A stretch of DNA of 7,878 bases from an uncultured Ruminococcus sp. (GCA_946188175.1 CAMHUJ010000064.1:1-7878), one strand, 5' to 3'. Positions 1-6,229 are shown, counted from the first letter of the stretch. Numbers and translations are program-made. The notes: generated from the letters alone by a model not told the origin.

Positions 1-164
1 GTTGTGACAGCCGCGGCAGTCGTTATCGGTACGGTTTCCGTTTCCGCCGGAATTTCCTCTATCATGAGATCATCAATCATGGAATGCTCCTCATTCGTGA
101 CCGCAGCGCCGCAGGCGGTCAGCAGCAGACCTGCGGAAAGCGCCGCATACATCCGCCGCCTCAT
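1..164 (-). CDS. Lipoprotein, N-terminal fragment (runs off the window)
   Basis: The first 54 codons of a minus-strand gene whose 3' part lies beyond base 1. The peptide starts MRRRMYAALSAGLLLTACG: a basic N-region, a short hydrophobic core and a lipobox LTAC with the acylated cysteine at residue 18, so it is predicted to be lipid-anchored on the outer face of the membrane. After the cysteine comes an acidic stretch, then a Thr/Pro/Ala-rich beginning of a linker (about residues 38-54), like the Thr-rich linker of the gene upstream. The start codon overlaps the stop of the GH3 gene as ATGA (161-164), and GGAGG (plus-strand tcctcc, 171-176) lies about 7 bases upstream inside the GH3 coding end. 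Translation is therefore probably coupled. The functional domain is not in the window, so no function can be given. A role linked to the hexosaminidase is only inferred from the overlap. Confidence 0.8.
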   Translation of the reverse strand, partial: MRRRMYAALSAGLLLTACGAAVTNEEHSMIDDLMIEEIPAETETVPITTAAAVT

Positions 165-1372
165 GATACATCCTCCAGCAGACCGAGCGACTGCTTCCAT
201 TTTAGAATCCGCAGGACGGATGCATCCAGCTGATCCTCGTCGATCGTGCCGTCGTGCACAGCTTCGATGATCGCCGCGACAGAGCCGTCGAAATCGGCAT
301 AGCAGAGCAGATCATTGCCCGCGAGCACGGCTGCGACCGCCGGATTCTGCCCGTTCGTAAACTGCGTAATTGCGTTCATTCCGAGATCATCTGTGATAAT
401 GACGCCGCGGAAGCCGAGCTCCTCGCGCAGGATACGGTGCACCTCGGGCGAGAGCGACGCAGGCTGCTCGCTGTCCATGCATTCGACGATATTGTGCGTC
501 ACCATGACCGAATCGGCACCGGCTTCGATGCCTGCGATAAACGGCAGCAGATCGCGTGATTCAAATTCGCTGTATTCGCGCGCATCATACGCCATATTCA
601 AATGTGTATCGGCACTGCCGCCGTAGCCCGGGAAGTGCTTGAGTGTGCTGCCGAGCCGATGCTCCTTCATGATGCCGACAACGGTCGCCACATATTGCGA
701 GACCTCGTCCGCATCGGTGCTGAAGCAGCGCGGATAGATGAAATCGCCCTCGCCGAACGGCACATCGCAGACCGGCGCGAGATTGACATTGAGCCCGAGA
801 TCGAGCAGAAATTCCGCCTTTTCTTCGGTATCGCTGCGGATCAGCTCCCAGCCGCCCTGCTCAAACAGAAAGCGCGGGCTCCAGAAATTTGTATCGCGCA
901 GCTGCGGATTCAGGCTGACACGGCAGACACCGCCGCCTTCCTCATCGACCGAGAGCAGCAGCGGAATCCTTGCGGCATCCTGAAAGCCTGCGGTCATACT
1001 GCGCACCTCATCAGCGGTTTTATATTCAAACGGCTGTGCAAACAGACAGAGACCGCCCGCGCCTTTTGCGCTGACATCATTGCCGACGGACGCATCCGTG
1101 CAGCCGACAAGAATCATCTGCGCCGCCTTGCGTTCGAGACTGAGCGTATCAAGCAGTTCCGTGAGCGACGGGTCATCCGGCGGTGTCCAGACGTTCGTCG
1201 TCGTGGTCGTGACGGTCGTTTCGGTTGTCGTGGTGACAGCGCCCTCGGGGTAGTCGATCACGCGGGAATCGTCGTTCATCGCCGTGATCTCCTCGCCGAA
1301 ACTGCATCCGCAAAGAATCGCCATGCCGACTGCGGGCAGCATGGCGATGCAGTATTTTAATATTGACTTCAT
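161..1372 (-). CDS. Family 3 glycoside hydrolase lipoprotein, beta-N-acetylhexosaminidase (NagZ-like)
   Basis: A predicted extracellular, lipid-anchored 403-residue enzyme that removes non-reducing N-acetylglucosamine-type residues from glycans or peptidoglycan fragments. It has a signal peptide with lipobox LCGC (Cys23), then a Thr-rich linker (about residues 47-59) and one GH3 catalytic domain. The NagZ-type motif KHFPGYGGSADTH (245-257) carries the Asp255/His257 acid-base dyad that marks GH3 hexosaminidases. TDDLGM (327-332) holds the predicted nucleophile Asp328. The loop usually written EGGRV reads EEGGGV (143-148). As I recall, the related clostridial hexosaminidase clade also lacks this Arg and keeps motifs such as GGWELI and LNVNLAPV, both present here. 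The start at 1372 is preferred over in-frame codons at 1378 and 1483 because it gives a clean signal peptide and puts a weak GAAAGA about 8 bases upstream. No second domain is present, so it is a compact enzyme. The natural substrate is uncertain. Confidence 0.88.
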   Translation of the reverse strand: MKSILKYCIAMLPAVGMAILCGCSFGEEITAMNDDSRVIDYPEGAVTTTTETTVTTTTTNVWTPPDDPSLTELLDTLSLERKAAQMILVGCTDASVGNDVSAKGAGGLCLFAQPFEYKTADEVRSMTAGFQDAARIPLLLSVDEEGGGVCRVSLNPQLRDTNFWSPRFLFEQGGWELIRSDTEEKAEFLLDLGLNVNLAPVCDVPFGEGDFIYPRCFSTDADEVSQYVATVVGIMKEHRLGSTLKHFPGYGGSADTHLNMAYDAREYSEFESRDLLPFIAGIEAGADSVMVTHNIVECMDSEQPASLSPEVHRILREELGFRGVIITDDLGMNAITQFTNGQNPAVAAVLAGNDLLCYADFDGSVAAIIEAVHDGTIDEDQLDASVLRILKWKQSLGLLEDVS

Positions 1373-1430
1373 GATCATATTCTTTCGGTTTCGGGACTGT
1401 ATGCTTCTCATACGTGTGCTTCCGGACGGA

Positions 1431-1733
1431 TCAGAAATTGAACCGCGGTATCGCATCGTATTCCTTCGGCAGACCGGATTCATAATCCGGAAAACCGAGA
1501 TTTCTGATCAGTACGGACGGTTCATCCGGAAACAGATATTTGTTCAGGTATTCGATAAAATCCGCTTCTGTATAGCACAGGCAGCCGTTTTGTCTGTAGG
1601 GAGCGGCATCCGGACTTTCGGGAAGCCATTTGCCGCAAAATTCCAGACAGTAATCGCGCAGATGCTCTGCGACAGTATCCGGAACGGAATACAGTATCCG
1701 TTCGCTGTCGGCACTGAGGATGACTTGCTTCAT
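1431..1733 (-). CDS. Small protein of unknown function (100 aa)
   Basis: A 100-residue soluble protein with no signal peptide or membrane segment. I do not recognise a named domain. It is judged real because it has a good GGAG ribosome site six bases before the ATG, fits tightly between two convincing genes (43 bases after the PFL-like gene, 58 before the GH3 start), and has the composition of a folded protein. It is rich in aromatic and acidic residues, with four cysteines in two close pairs (Cys29/Cys33 and Cys51/Cys53). A likely helical part is centred on residues 20-36, and the C-terminus is Phe-Asn-Phe. The paired cysteines could bind a metal or be incidental. Co-transcription with its neighbours is inferred from spacing only. 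Confidence 0.7.
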   Translation of the reverse strand: MKQVILSADSERILYSVPDTVAEHLRDYCLEFCGKWLPESPDAAPYRQNGCLCYTEADFIEYLNKYLFPDEPSVLIRNLGFPDYESGLPKEYDAIPRFNF

Positions 1734-1776
1734 TTTTTACTCCGATAAAAGATACGTTTCTGCTGTGATACAGCGA

Positions 1777-3135
1777 TCAGTTTTTCAGGCTTTGCATCGG
1801 GGCGGGGATTCTGCCGCCGCGCGAAATAAACTTATCAGCGCTTTCACGGCGCACCGGCATGACCGGACCCTTGCCGAACAGACCGCCGAAATCGAGCTCC
1901 TCGCCTTCCTTTTTGCCGATTGCCGGAATCACGCGGACAGCGGTCGTTTTGCTGTTGACCATGCCGATTGCGGCTTCATCCGCGATGATCGCAGAGATTG
2001 TTGAGGCAGGCGTATCGCCCGGAATGACGATCATATCCAGACCGACCGAGCAGACCGCGGTCATTGCCTCGAGCTTTTCAATGGAGAGAACGCCCGAATT
2101 TGCCGCGTCGATCATGCCTGCATCCTCGGAAACGGGGATGAATGCGCCGGAGAGACCGCCGACGCTGGACGATGCCATGACGCCGCCCTTTTTGACCGCA
2201 TCATTGAGCAGTGCGAGTGCAGCCGTCGTGCCGTGCATACCGCAGATCGAGAGACCCATGCCCTCGAGGATATGTGCCACGCTGTCGCCGACGGCAGGGG
2301 TCGGGGCGAGCGAGAGATCGACAATGCCGAACGGAACATCGAGCATTTTGGATGCGCGGGTACCGACAAGCTGACCCATGCGCGTGATCTTGAATGCCGT
2401 GCGCTTGATGATATTTGCGAGCTCGTCAATGGATGCATCGGGATATTTTTCGATTGCCGCGCGGACAACGCCCGGACCCGATACGCCGACATGGACCTCG
2501 CAGTCCGGCTCGCCGACACCGTGGAATGCGCCTGCCATGAACGGGTTATCCTCCGGCGCATTGCAGAGAATCACGAGCTTTGCGGGTCCGAAGCACTGCT
2601 GATCGGCGGTTAGTTCTGCGGATTCGCGGACGATCTCACCCATGAGCCGCACGGCATCCATATTGATGCCCGCTTTTGTCGAGCCGACATTGACCGATGC
2701 GCAGAGATTCGAGGTCTCGGCGAGTGCCTGCGGAATCGCACGGATCAGTGCCTCATCGCCGGCAGAGAAGCCCTTATGGACCAGTGCAGAGAATCCGCCG
2801 ATGAAATTGACGCCGGTTGTCTCGGCAGCACGCTGCAAGGTGCGTGCGAGCAGAACCGGATCGCCGCCTCTGGTCGCGGAGACAAGCATCGCGGCAGGGG
2901 TGATCGAAATGCGCTTGTTGATGATCGGGATGCCGTATTCGGTCTCGATCTGCTGACCGGTTGCGACGAGCTTTTCCGCCTTGCGCGTGATTTTTTCATA
3001 GACGCGGTCGCAGACAGTGTTCATATCCTCCGCACAGCAGTCCAGCAGCGAAATGCCCATGGTGATCGTGCGGATATCAAGGCATTCGTCCTGGATCATG
3101 CGGATTGTTTCGAGTATATCAGAGGTATTGAGCAT
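1777..3135 (-). CDS. PFL-like protein of the UPF0210 / DUF711 family
   Basis: A 452-residue cytoplasmic protein, the usual length for this family, which is related in fold to pyruvate formate-lyase and anaerobic ribonucleotide reductase but whose reaction is not established. Recognisable blocks are RISITPAAML (75-84), NFIGGFSALVHKG (110-122), a Ser/Gly-rich stretch CASVNVGSTKAGINMD (145-160) and the typical C-terminus GRIPAPMQSLKN (441-452). I see no glycyl-radical RVxGY motif near the C-terminus, in line with the family not being a classical glycyl-radical enzyme. The ATG has a GGGAGG site five bases upstream and begins 15 bases after the stop of the ACT-domain gene. This ACT-UPF0210 pairing is widely conserved in Firmicutes and supports a shared job, probably with the ACT protein sensing a small ligand. 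Identity is firm; biochemical role is unknown. Confidence 0.95.
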   Translation of the reverse strand: MLNTSDILETIRMIQDECLDIRTITMGISLLDCCAEDMNTVCDRVYEKITRKAEKLVATGQQIETEYGIPIINKRISITPAAMLVSATRGGDPVLLARTLQRAAETTGVNFIGGFSALVHKGFSAGDEALIRAIPQALAETSNLCASVNVGSTKAGINMDAVRLMGEIVRESAELTADQQCFGPAKLVILCNAPEDNPFMAGAFHGVGEPDCEVHVGVSGPGVVRAAIEKYPDASIDELANIIKRTAFKITRMGQLVGTRASKMLDVPFGIVDLSLAPTPAVGDSVAHILEGMGLSICGMHGTTAALALLNDAVKKGGVMASSSVGGLSGAFIPVSEDAGMIDAANSGVLSIEKLEAMTAVCSVGLDMIVIPGDTPASTISAIIADEAAIGMVNSKTTAVRVIPAIGKKEGEELDFGGLFGKGPVMPVRRESADKFISRGGRIPAPMQSLKN

Positions 3136-3150
3136 AGTGTCCTCCCAAAA

Positions 3151-3420
3151 TCAGATGCGGTGCATTGAATTGAAAATATCCTCGTGCATGACGTGGATCG
3201 AGAGACCGAGCTCCTTGCCGAGCGCTGTCAGGGCTTCGGAGAGCTCCGAGAATTCGCAGCTGATGCCGCGGATATCGACGAGCATGAACATTGCAAACAG
3301 ATCCTGAAGCACGCTCTGCGTCACCTCGATGACGTTTGCATTTTTTTCAGCGCAGATGCCGCTGACCTTATGCAGAATACCGACGGTATCATGACCGATG
3401 ACTGTAATGACTGCTTTCAT
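3151..3420 (-). CDS. ACT-domain protein, UPF0237 family
   Basis: An 89-residue cytoplasmic protein consisting of a single ACT domain. The N-terminal strand and turn MKAVITVIGHDTVGILHKVS give the classic ACT loop (GHDTVGI, residues 9-15), where amino acids bind in related proteins. The middle part, VIEVTQSVLQDLFAMFMLVDI, and the C-terminal HEDIFNSMHRI match the UPF0237 / GcvR-like group. The start at 3420 is chosen over the in-frame codon at 3459 because an excellent AAGGAGG lies 9 bases upstream and the protein then begins exactly at the ACT strand. It is the first gene of the minus-strand run and directly precedes its usual partner, the UPF0210 protein. It probably acts as a ligand-sensing subunit; the ligand is unknown. 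Confidence 0.95.
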   Translation of the reverse strand: MKAVITVIGHDTVGILHKVSGICAEKNANVIEVTQSVLQDLFAMFMLVDIRGISCEFSELSEALTALGKELGLSIHVMHEDIFNSMHRI

Positions 3421-3452
3421 AGTGGAAAGCCTCCTTCCGAAAGATACGGTTT

Positions 3453-3467
3453 CCGGCAAGCCGCCGG
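3453..3467 (-). other. Leader hairpin upstream of the ACT gene
   Basis: A perfect 5-bp inverted repeat, CCGGC and GCCGG with a 5-base loop, in the predicted leader of the ACT-PFL transcript about 7 bases after the likely start site. There is no T-run, so it is not an intrinsic terminator. It could stabilise the mRNA or be a protein-binding palindrome. A similar palindrome sits at 3570-3584. Confidence 0.4.
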
Positions 3468-3480
3468 AGCATACTTCTAT

Positions 3481-3509
3481 ATTATATCATATTCTCCTGC
3501 AAAAAGCAA
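3481..3509 (-). promoter_or_regulatory. Predicted sigma-A promoter P1 for the ACT-PFL operon
   Basis: On the minus strand, TTGCTT (-35, 3504-3509) is followed after exactly 17 bases by a consensus TATAAT (-10, 3481-3486), preceded by TG in the extended -10 position (TGA-TATAAT). Transcription would start near 3474 and give a leader of about 54 bases ending at the AAGGAGG before the ACT start codon. The -35 box is weak (3 of 6), but the extended -10 compensates. Confidence 0.7.
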
Positions 3510-3583
3510 GCTGAGAGCAGTATTCTTTATGTTTCGGGTTTTCTTCCGGAGAGCTTTAGATCATTGGAGGCCGGCACTGCCGG

Positions 3584-3612
3584 CTTATAGCATATTATCT
3601 CCGAAAAAGCAA
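3584..3612 (-). promoter_or_regulatory. Second, near-duplicate promoter-like module P2
   Basis: A minus-strand TTGCTT (3607-3612), 17-base spacer and TATAAG (3584-3589) with a TG extension (TGC-TATAAG) repeats the design of P1 103 bases upstream. The two 29-base modules (3482-3510 and 3585-3613) agree at 23 of 29 positions without gaps, and each is followed by a CCGGC/GCCGG palindrome. Here the palindrome (3570-3584) touches the -10 box and would span the start site. Whether P2 is active or a decayed copy cannot be told from sequence. Confidence 0.45.
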
Positions 3613-3642
3613 GGAGAACATTGTGATATGAAGAAAGGAGAA

Positions 3643-3829
3643 AGTTAGGTGTGAGAAGTTAAGGTGTCCGCTGTGCGGACGATTTATAAATGAACCGGAA
3701 ATCTTGAAGGAGGAAGGAGAACGGAGGAAGTGAATGGAATGCAAATTAAAGATAATAACAAGCACATGCATTGATTCCTTTTTCAAATCATCCGCCGAAG
3801 GCAGATACCGCAACTCCTAGCTCCTAACT
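3643..3829. repeat. Imperfect inverted-repeat element, MITE-like (~187 bp)
   Basis: The left end (3643-3665, starting AGTTAGG) matches the reverse complement of the right end (3807-3829, ending CCTAACT) at 17 of 23 positions. Further in, GCGGACGATTT (3675-3685) is mirrored by AAATCATCCGC (3785-3795) with one mismatch and the same centre of symmetry near 3736. Each arm also holds its own hairpin: GTCCGC-TGT-GCGGAC at 3666-3680 and TCCGCC-GAA-GGCAGA at 3791-3805. The inside is purine-rich and has no credible gene. This is the form of a small non-autonomous mobile element or a long folded RNA, now diverged. No target-site duplication is obvious to me, and the exact ends are uncertain. Confidence 0.55.
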
Positions 3830-3875
3830 ACGCTCATACTTCTATCCATTTCACAGAGCTATCACATTTCTGACG

Positions 3876-3881
3876 TATAAT
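3876..3881 (+). promoter_or_regulatory. Predicted -10 box for the secreted peptidase gene
   Basis: A consensus TATAAT lies 31 bases before the start codon at 3913. No good -35 box stands at 16-18 bases: the best match, TTCACA at 3850-3855, is 20 bases away. The promoter may therefore be activator-dependent or weak. The leader of about 25 bases contains GGAGG (3902-3906) six bases before the ATG. Confidence 0.5.
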
Positions 3882-3912
3882 GATAACATAAAAATATCTT
3901 CGGAGGAACTGA

Positions 3913-5967
3913 ATGAACGGGAAAAAAATCATCGGTACGCTGACGGCTGCCGTACTCTGCTGCACAGCACTGCTCGGCTTTCCGCATCTGACAACGGCGT
4001 CGCTCTGCGCAGAAGCCGCAGAGGGCAGACTCTATAACCAATGGGAAGAAAAATGGAAGGAGGTCACATGGGACGGCTATGCCAAGACCGGCAACTCCAT
4101 GTACACCTCCGCCTGCGGTATCTTTTCCTTCTGCAATGCGCTCTACGGTCTCAACGGCACCGAGGCTGATGCGGTCGAGGTCGCGCAGTGGGCATATGAA
4201 ATCGGTGCATTCCGTCCGGGCGGCGGCGGCACCTACCGCGATATTCTCTATGCAAATATCGAAAAGAAATTCGGCGAGAAATTCCACTTTACCCTCGGCA
4301 AGGAGTATTTCGGCACCGTGACCCAGCCCGCCGCGATCAATCATCTGAAAACAGGCGGCGTGATCGTACTGCATGTGCCGGGGCATTTCATCGCCGTGAC
4401 GGGCTACAATGAGCTGAATCAGACCTATCATGTCATTGAGAGCGCGGTTTCTGAAAGCCGCGGCCTTTCCGGCGACAGCTGGGTTTCCGGTCAGAAGCTC
4501 AGTCAGGGCAAGACCGCCGGTGCGTGGTATATTCTGCTCTCTAATACGAAAGCGCCGGAGCGTGCATCGGTCGGGTTGAACAGCGGTATTGACTACGCCG
4601 GTGCGAACGAGGTCATTGATTTTGCCGCGGACAGTGATACGCGCAATACCTTCGCGCTCGGCATCAACGATAAGGACGGCGCGCGGATTGATACGCTTTA
4701 TGTCCGTGACTACGCACTTTCCTCGCGTCAGCATTTTCATTATCAGCTGCCGGTCGGCGATTATTCCTGCTATGTGACCGGCGCAAATGAATTCGGCATG
4801 ATCGACAGTCCGGATTTTGTATTCCATGTGTATGAGGGTGCACCGCAGAAAGCGGATTTCAGGATTTCCGCGGCAAAAGGGGAGACAGGCAAGCCGATTG
4901 ACATGATCTTATCAAGCGATCTCTCGACGGAGCAGGTCATTCATATCCGCAGAAACGGTGCGCAGCATAGCGTGATTCGCTCGGTGCGCGTACTGAAAGA
5001 CAGCGAAGCAACAGATGTCTGGACGCCGGAGCTGCCGGGCGAATATGAGATATCCGCGGAGATTTCCAACAGCTACGGCAAGCTCGAGCCTACAACCTAT
5101 GCCGTATCGGTCAGCGGTGATGTGCCGCTGATGTTTGACGCGGCAGGCGGTACGGTTGAGAATGCGCCGGAGACAGTGCATTATCCGGGAACATACGGGA
5201 CGCTGCCCGTTCCGCAGCGCGACTGGTGGAAGTTCCTCGGCTGGTATACGCAGCCGCAGAAACGTGAAAATCCGGAAGCACAGCCGGATTCCGCGGAGGA
5301 GCAGGATGCCGGACCGCAGCAGATCACCGATAACATGAAGCTGACGAATACCGATGCCCACACGCTCTATGCGCACTGGGAGAAGATTTATCAGCGCGGC
5401 GATTTCAATATTGACGACCGGATTGACAATATCGACGCGCAGCTTGTGCTCGATCGGTATATCTCGTCGCTTTCCGGCTTTGAGAGTGCGCCGGTTGATC
5501 TGCACGGCTTTGCGAATGCGGATATCGACGGCAGCGGCGATCTGACGGTCGCGGATGCGCAGATGATTCTGCTGTATTATGTGACGAATACTGTTGCGCA
5601 GCGTGAGGTCGGCTGGGAGCATCTGCTCGATCCGGAGACCACGACAACGACCACCACCACGACAACGACCACAACTACCACGACAACGACTACCACCACG
5701 ACCACCGCTGCAACGACGACCACCGCAAAGACTTCCGCTGCAACAACGACCACCGCAAAGACTTCCGCTGCAACAACGACCACCGCAAAGACAACTACCG
5801 CTGCAACAACGACAACAACCGGAACAACAACGGCTGCAACCACATCGACAGCGAAAACCACAACTGCACCGACCGCTGCATCAACGGTGAAAACGACTTC
5901 TGTGCAGACGACCGCATCCGCAGCGAAAACAACAACGACTGCACAGACAGCAACAACCGCATCCTAA
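3913..5967 (+). CDS. Secreted dockerin-bearing C39/papain-like cysteine peptidase with Thr-rich tail
   Basis: A 684-residue exported protein. Domains in order: a Sec signal peptide (about 1-35, Ala-rich cleavage region); a C39-like peptidase domain (about 40-210) with SACGIFS giving Cys68, a Gly-rich RPGGGGTYRD loop (101-110), and GHFIAVTGY giving His158; two beta-rich, Ig-like stretches (about 215-308 and 314-402); a Listeria-Bacteroides / InlB-B-like repeat (about 407-491, from MFDAAGGTV to TLYAHWEK) with an acidic insertion near 450-470; a type I dockerin (495-560); and a Thr/Ala-rich tail (576-684). Dockerin repeat 1 has Ca-ligand positions Asp497, Asn499, Asp501, Asp505 and Asp508; repeat 2 has Asp537, Asp539, Ser541 and Asp548. 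The peptidase segment after His158 reads YHVIES rather than the usual Asp-containing motif, so the third catalytic residue is unclear. It probably docks to a cohesin on a cellulosome-like scaffold. A dockerin that is not C-terminal is unusual. Confidence 0.88.
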   Translation: MNGKKIIGTLTAAVLCCTALLGFPHLTTASLCAEAAEGRLYNQWEEKWKEVTWDGYAKTGNSMYTSACGIFSFCNALYGLNGTEADAVEVAQWAYEIGAFRPGGGGTYRDILYANIEKKFGEKFHFTLGKEYFGTVTQPAAINHLKTGGVIVLHVPGHFIAVTGYNELNQTYHVIESAVSESRGLSGDSWVSGQKLSQGKTAGAWYILLSNTKAPERASVGLNSGIDYAGANEVIDFAADSDTRNTFALGINDKDGARIDTLYVRDYALSSRQHFHYQLPVGDYSCYVTGANEFGMIDSPDFVFHVYEGAPQKADFRISAAKGETGKPIDMILSSDLSTEQVIHIRRNGAQHSVIRSVRVLKDSEATDVWTPELPGEYEISAEISNSYGKLEPTTYAVSVSGDVPLMFDAAGGTVENAPETVHYPGTYGTLPVPQRDWWKFLGWYTQPQKRENPEAQPDSAEEQDAGPQQITDNMKLTNTDAHTLYAHWEKIYQRGDFNIDDRIDNIDAQLVLDRYISSLSGFESAPVDLHGFANADIDGSGDLTVADAQMILLYYVTNTVAQREVGWEHLLDPETTTTTTTTTTTTTTTTTTTTTTTAATTTTAKTSAATTTTAKTSAATTTTAKTTTAATTTTTGTTTAATTSTAKTTTAPTAASTVKTTSVQTTASAAKTTTTAQTATTAS
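5638..5706 (+). repeat. Threonine-codon microsatellite, 23 consecutive Thr
   Basis: An uninterrupted run of 23 ACN codons (residues 576-598 of the secreted peptidase) using all four Thr codons in a patchy ACG-ACA-ACG-ACC pattern. The mixed codons suggest selection for a Thr stretch together with local slippage. It begins just after the dockerin. Such Thr runs act as flexible linkers, often O-glycosylated, in ruminococcal exported proteins. Confidence 0.9.
5707..5796 (+). repeat. 30-bp tandem repeat, three copies
   Basis: Three head-to-tail 30-bp units (5707-5736, 5737-5766, 5767-5796) encode AATTTTAKTS, AATTTTAKTS and AATTTTAKTT. Units 1 and 2 differ by a single base (ACG against ACA), and unit 3 differs only in its last codon relative to unit 2. 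Degenerate AxTTxTAKTT-like units continue to about 5930. The near identity implies recent duplication, so copy number may vary between strains without breaking the frame. Confidence 0.9.
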
Positions 5968-5973
5968 AAAAAC

Positions 5974-6004
5974 AATCCGCGAAGCCAGACTGACTTCGCG
6001 GATT
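5974..6004. terminator. Bidirectional intrinsic terminator
   Basis: A perfect 11-bp stem, AATCCGCGAAG and CTTCGCGGATT, with a 9-base loop, 6 bases after the stop of the peptidase gene and 16 bases after the stop of the minus-strand RHH gene. It is flanked by seven A residues (5966-5972), which give a seven-U tract on the minus strand, and by a short TTTT on the plus strand (6003-6006). It therefore ends both convergent transcripts, more strongly for the SPFH-RHH operon. Confidence 0.92.
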
Positions 6005-6020
6005 TTGCTGTATCAGGGTA

Positions 6021-6227
6021 TCATCCGAATTTGTCGATGTCGAGATCGGGCGGTGCGTCGATCTCCTCGCCGACATATTTTCCGTTTTTCTTACGCTGCC
6101 GGACGCATTCTGTAAGCAGATATTCGATCTGCCCGTTGACGGAGCGGAAATCATCCTCAGCCCATGCGGCAATGGCATCATAGAGCTTTTCGGAGAGCCG
6201 CAGCGGAACCTGCTTTTTTGCTGCCAT
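6021..6227 (-). CDS. Arc-like ribbon-helix-helix DNA-binding protein
   Basis: A 68-residue protein with the ribbon-helix-helix layout: strand KQVPLRL (5-11), helix A from Ser12 to about Asp26, a turn, and helix B from Ser29 to about Lys47. It ends in a short acidic tail rich in Asp/Pro. Aligned with Arc, the strand residues facing the DNA would be Gln6, Pro8 and Arg10. Such proteins bind as dimers to short palindromes, usually in tandem. The start codon lies 2 bases after the SPFH stop and has no Shine-Dalgarno sequence of its own, so it is most likely translated by reinitiation after the SPFH gene. The likely target is the doubled TGATATCA site at the operon promoter (7276-7294), making it an autorepressor; this is inference from context. 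The gene is last in the operon, 16 bases before the terminator. Confidence 0.85.
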   Translation of the reverse strand: MAAKKQVPLRLSEKLYDAIAAWAEDDFRSVNGQIEYLLTECVRQRKKNGKYVGEEIDAPPDLDIDKFG

Positions 6228-6229
6228 GA

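Noticed and set aside
602..1360. A 252-codon plus-strand open frame antisense to the GH3 gene
   Set aside because: Same codon-aligned antisense artefact. The minus strand carries a complete GH3 enzyme with signal peptide and catalytic motifs.
1399..1413. Hairpin GTATG-CTTCT-CATAC between the 100-aa gene and the GH3 gene
   Set aside because: Short, weak stem without a U-tract; likely chance.
1762..1774. Hairpin GCTGT-GAT-ACAGC after the PFL-like gene as a terminator
   Set aside because: The stem is only 5 bp with a 3-base loop, and no U-tract follows on the minus strand.
3482..3489. A 7-of-8 match to the TGATATCA octamer at promoter P1 of the ACT operon
   Set aside because: It is explained by the TG-extended TATAAT sequence itself and is single, not tandem, so there is no support for RHH control of that promoter.
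3595..3813. A 72-codon minus-strand open frame in the intergenic region
   Set aside because: It lies inside the inverted-repeat element, has no good ribosome site, and its composition looks like chance translation of a purine-rich tract.
3862..4827. A 321-codon minus-strand open frame antisense to the secreted peptidase
   Set aside because: Codon-aligned with the peptidase frame, no ribosome site, and the plus strand has clear domains.
5577..5861. A valine-rich minus-strand open frame that looks like a membrane segment
   Set aside because: It is the reverse complement of the Thr-codon repeats (ACN read as GTN-type codons), so its hydrophobicity is a product of the repeat.
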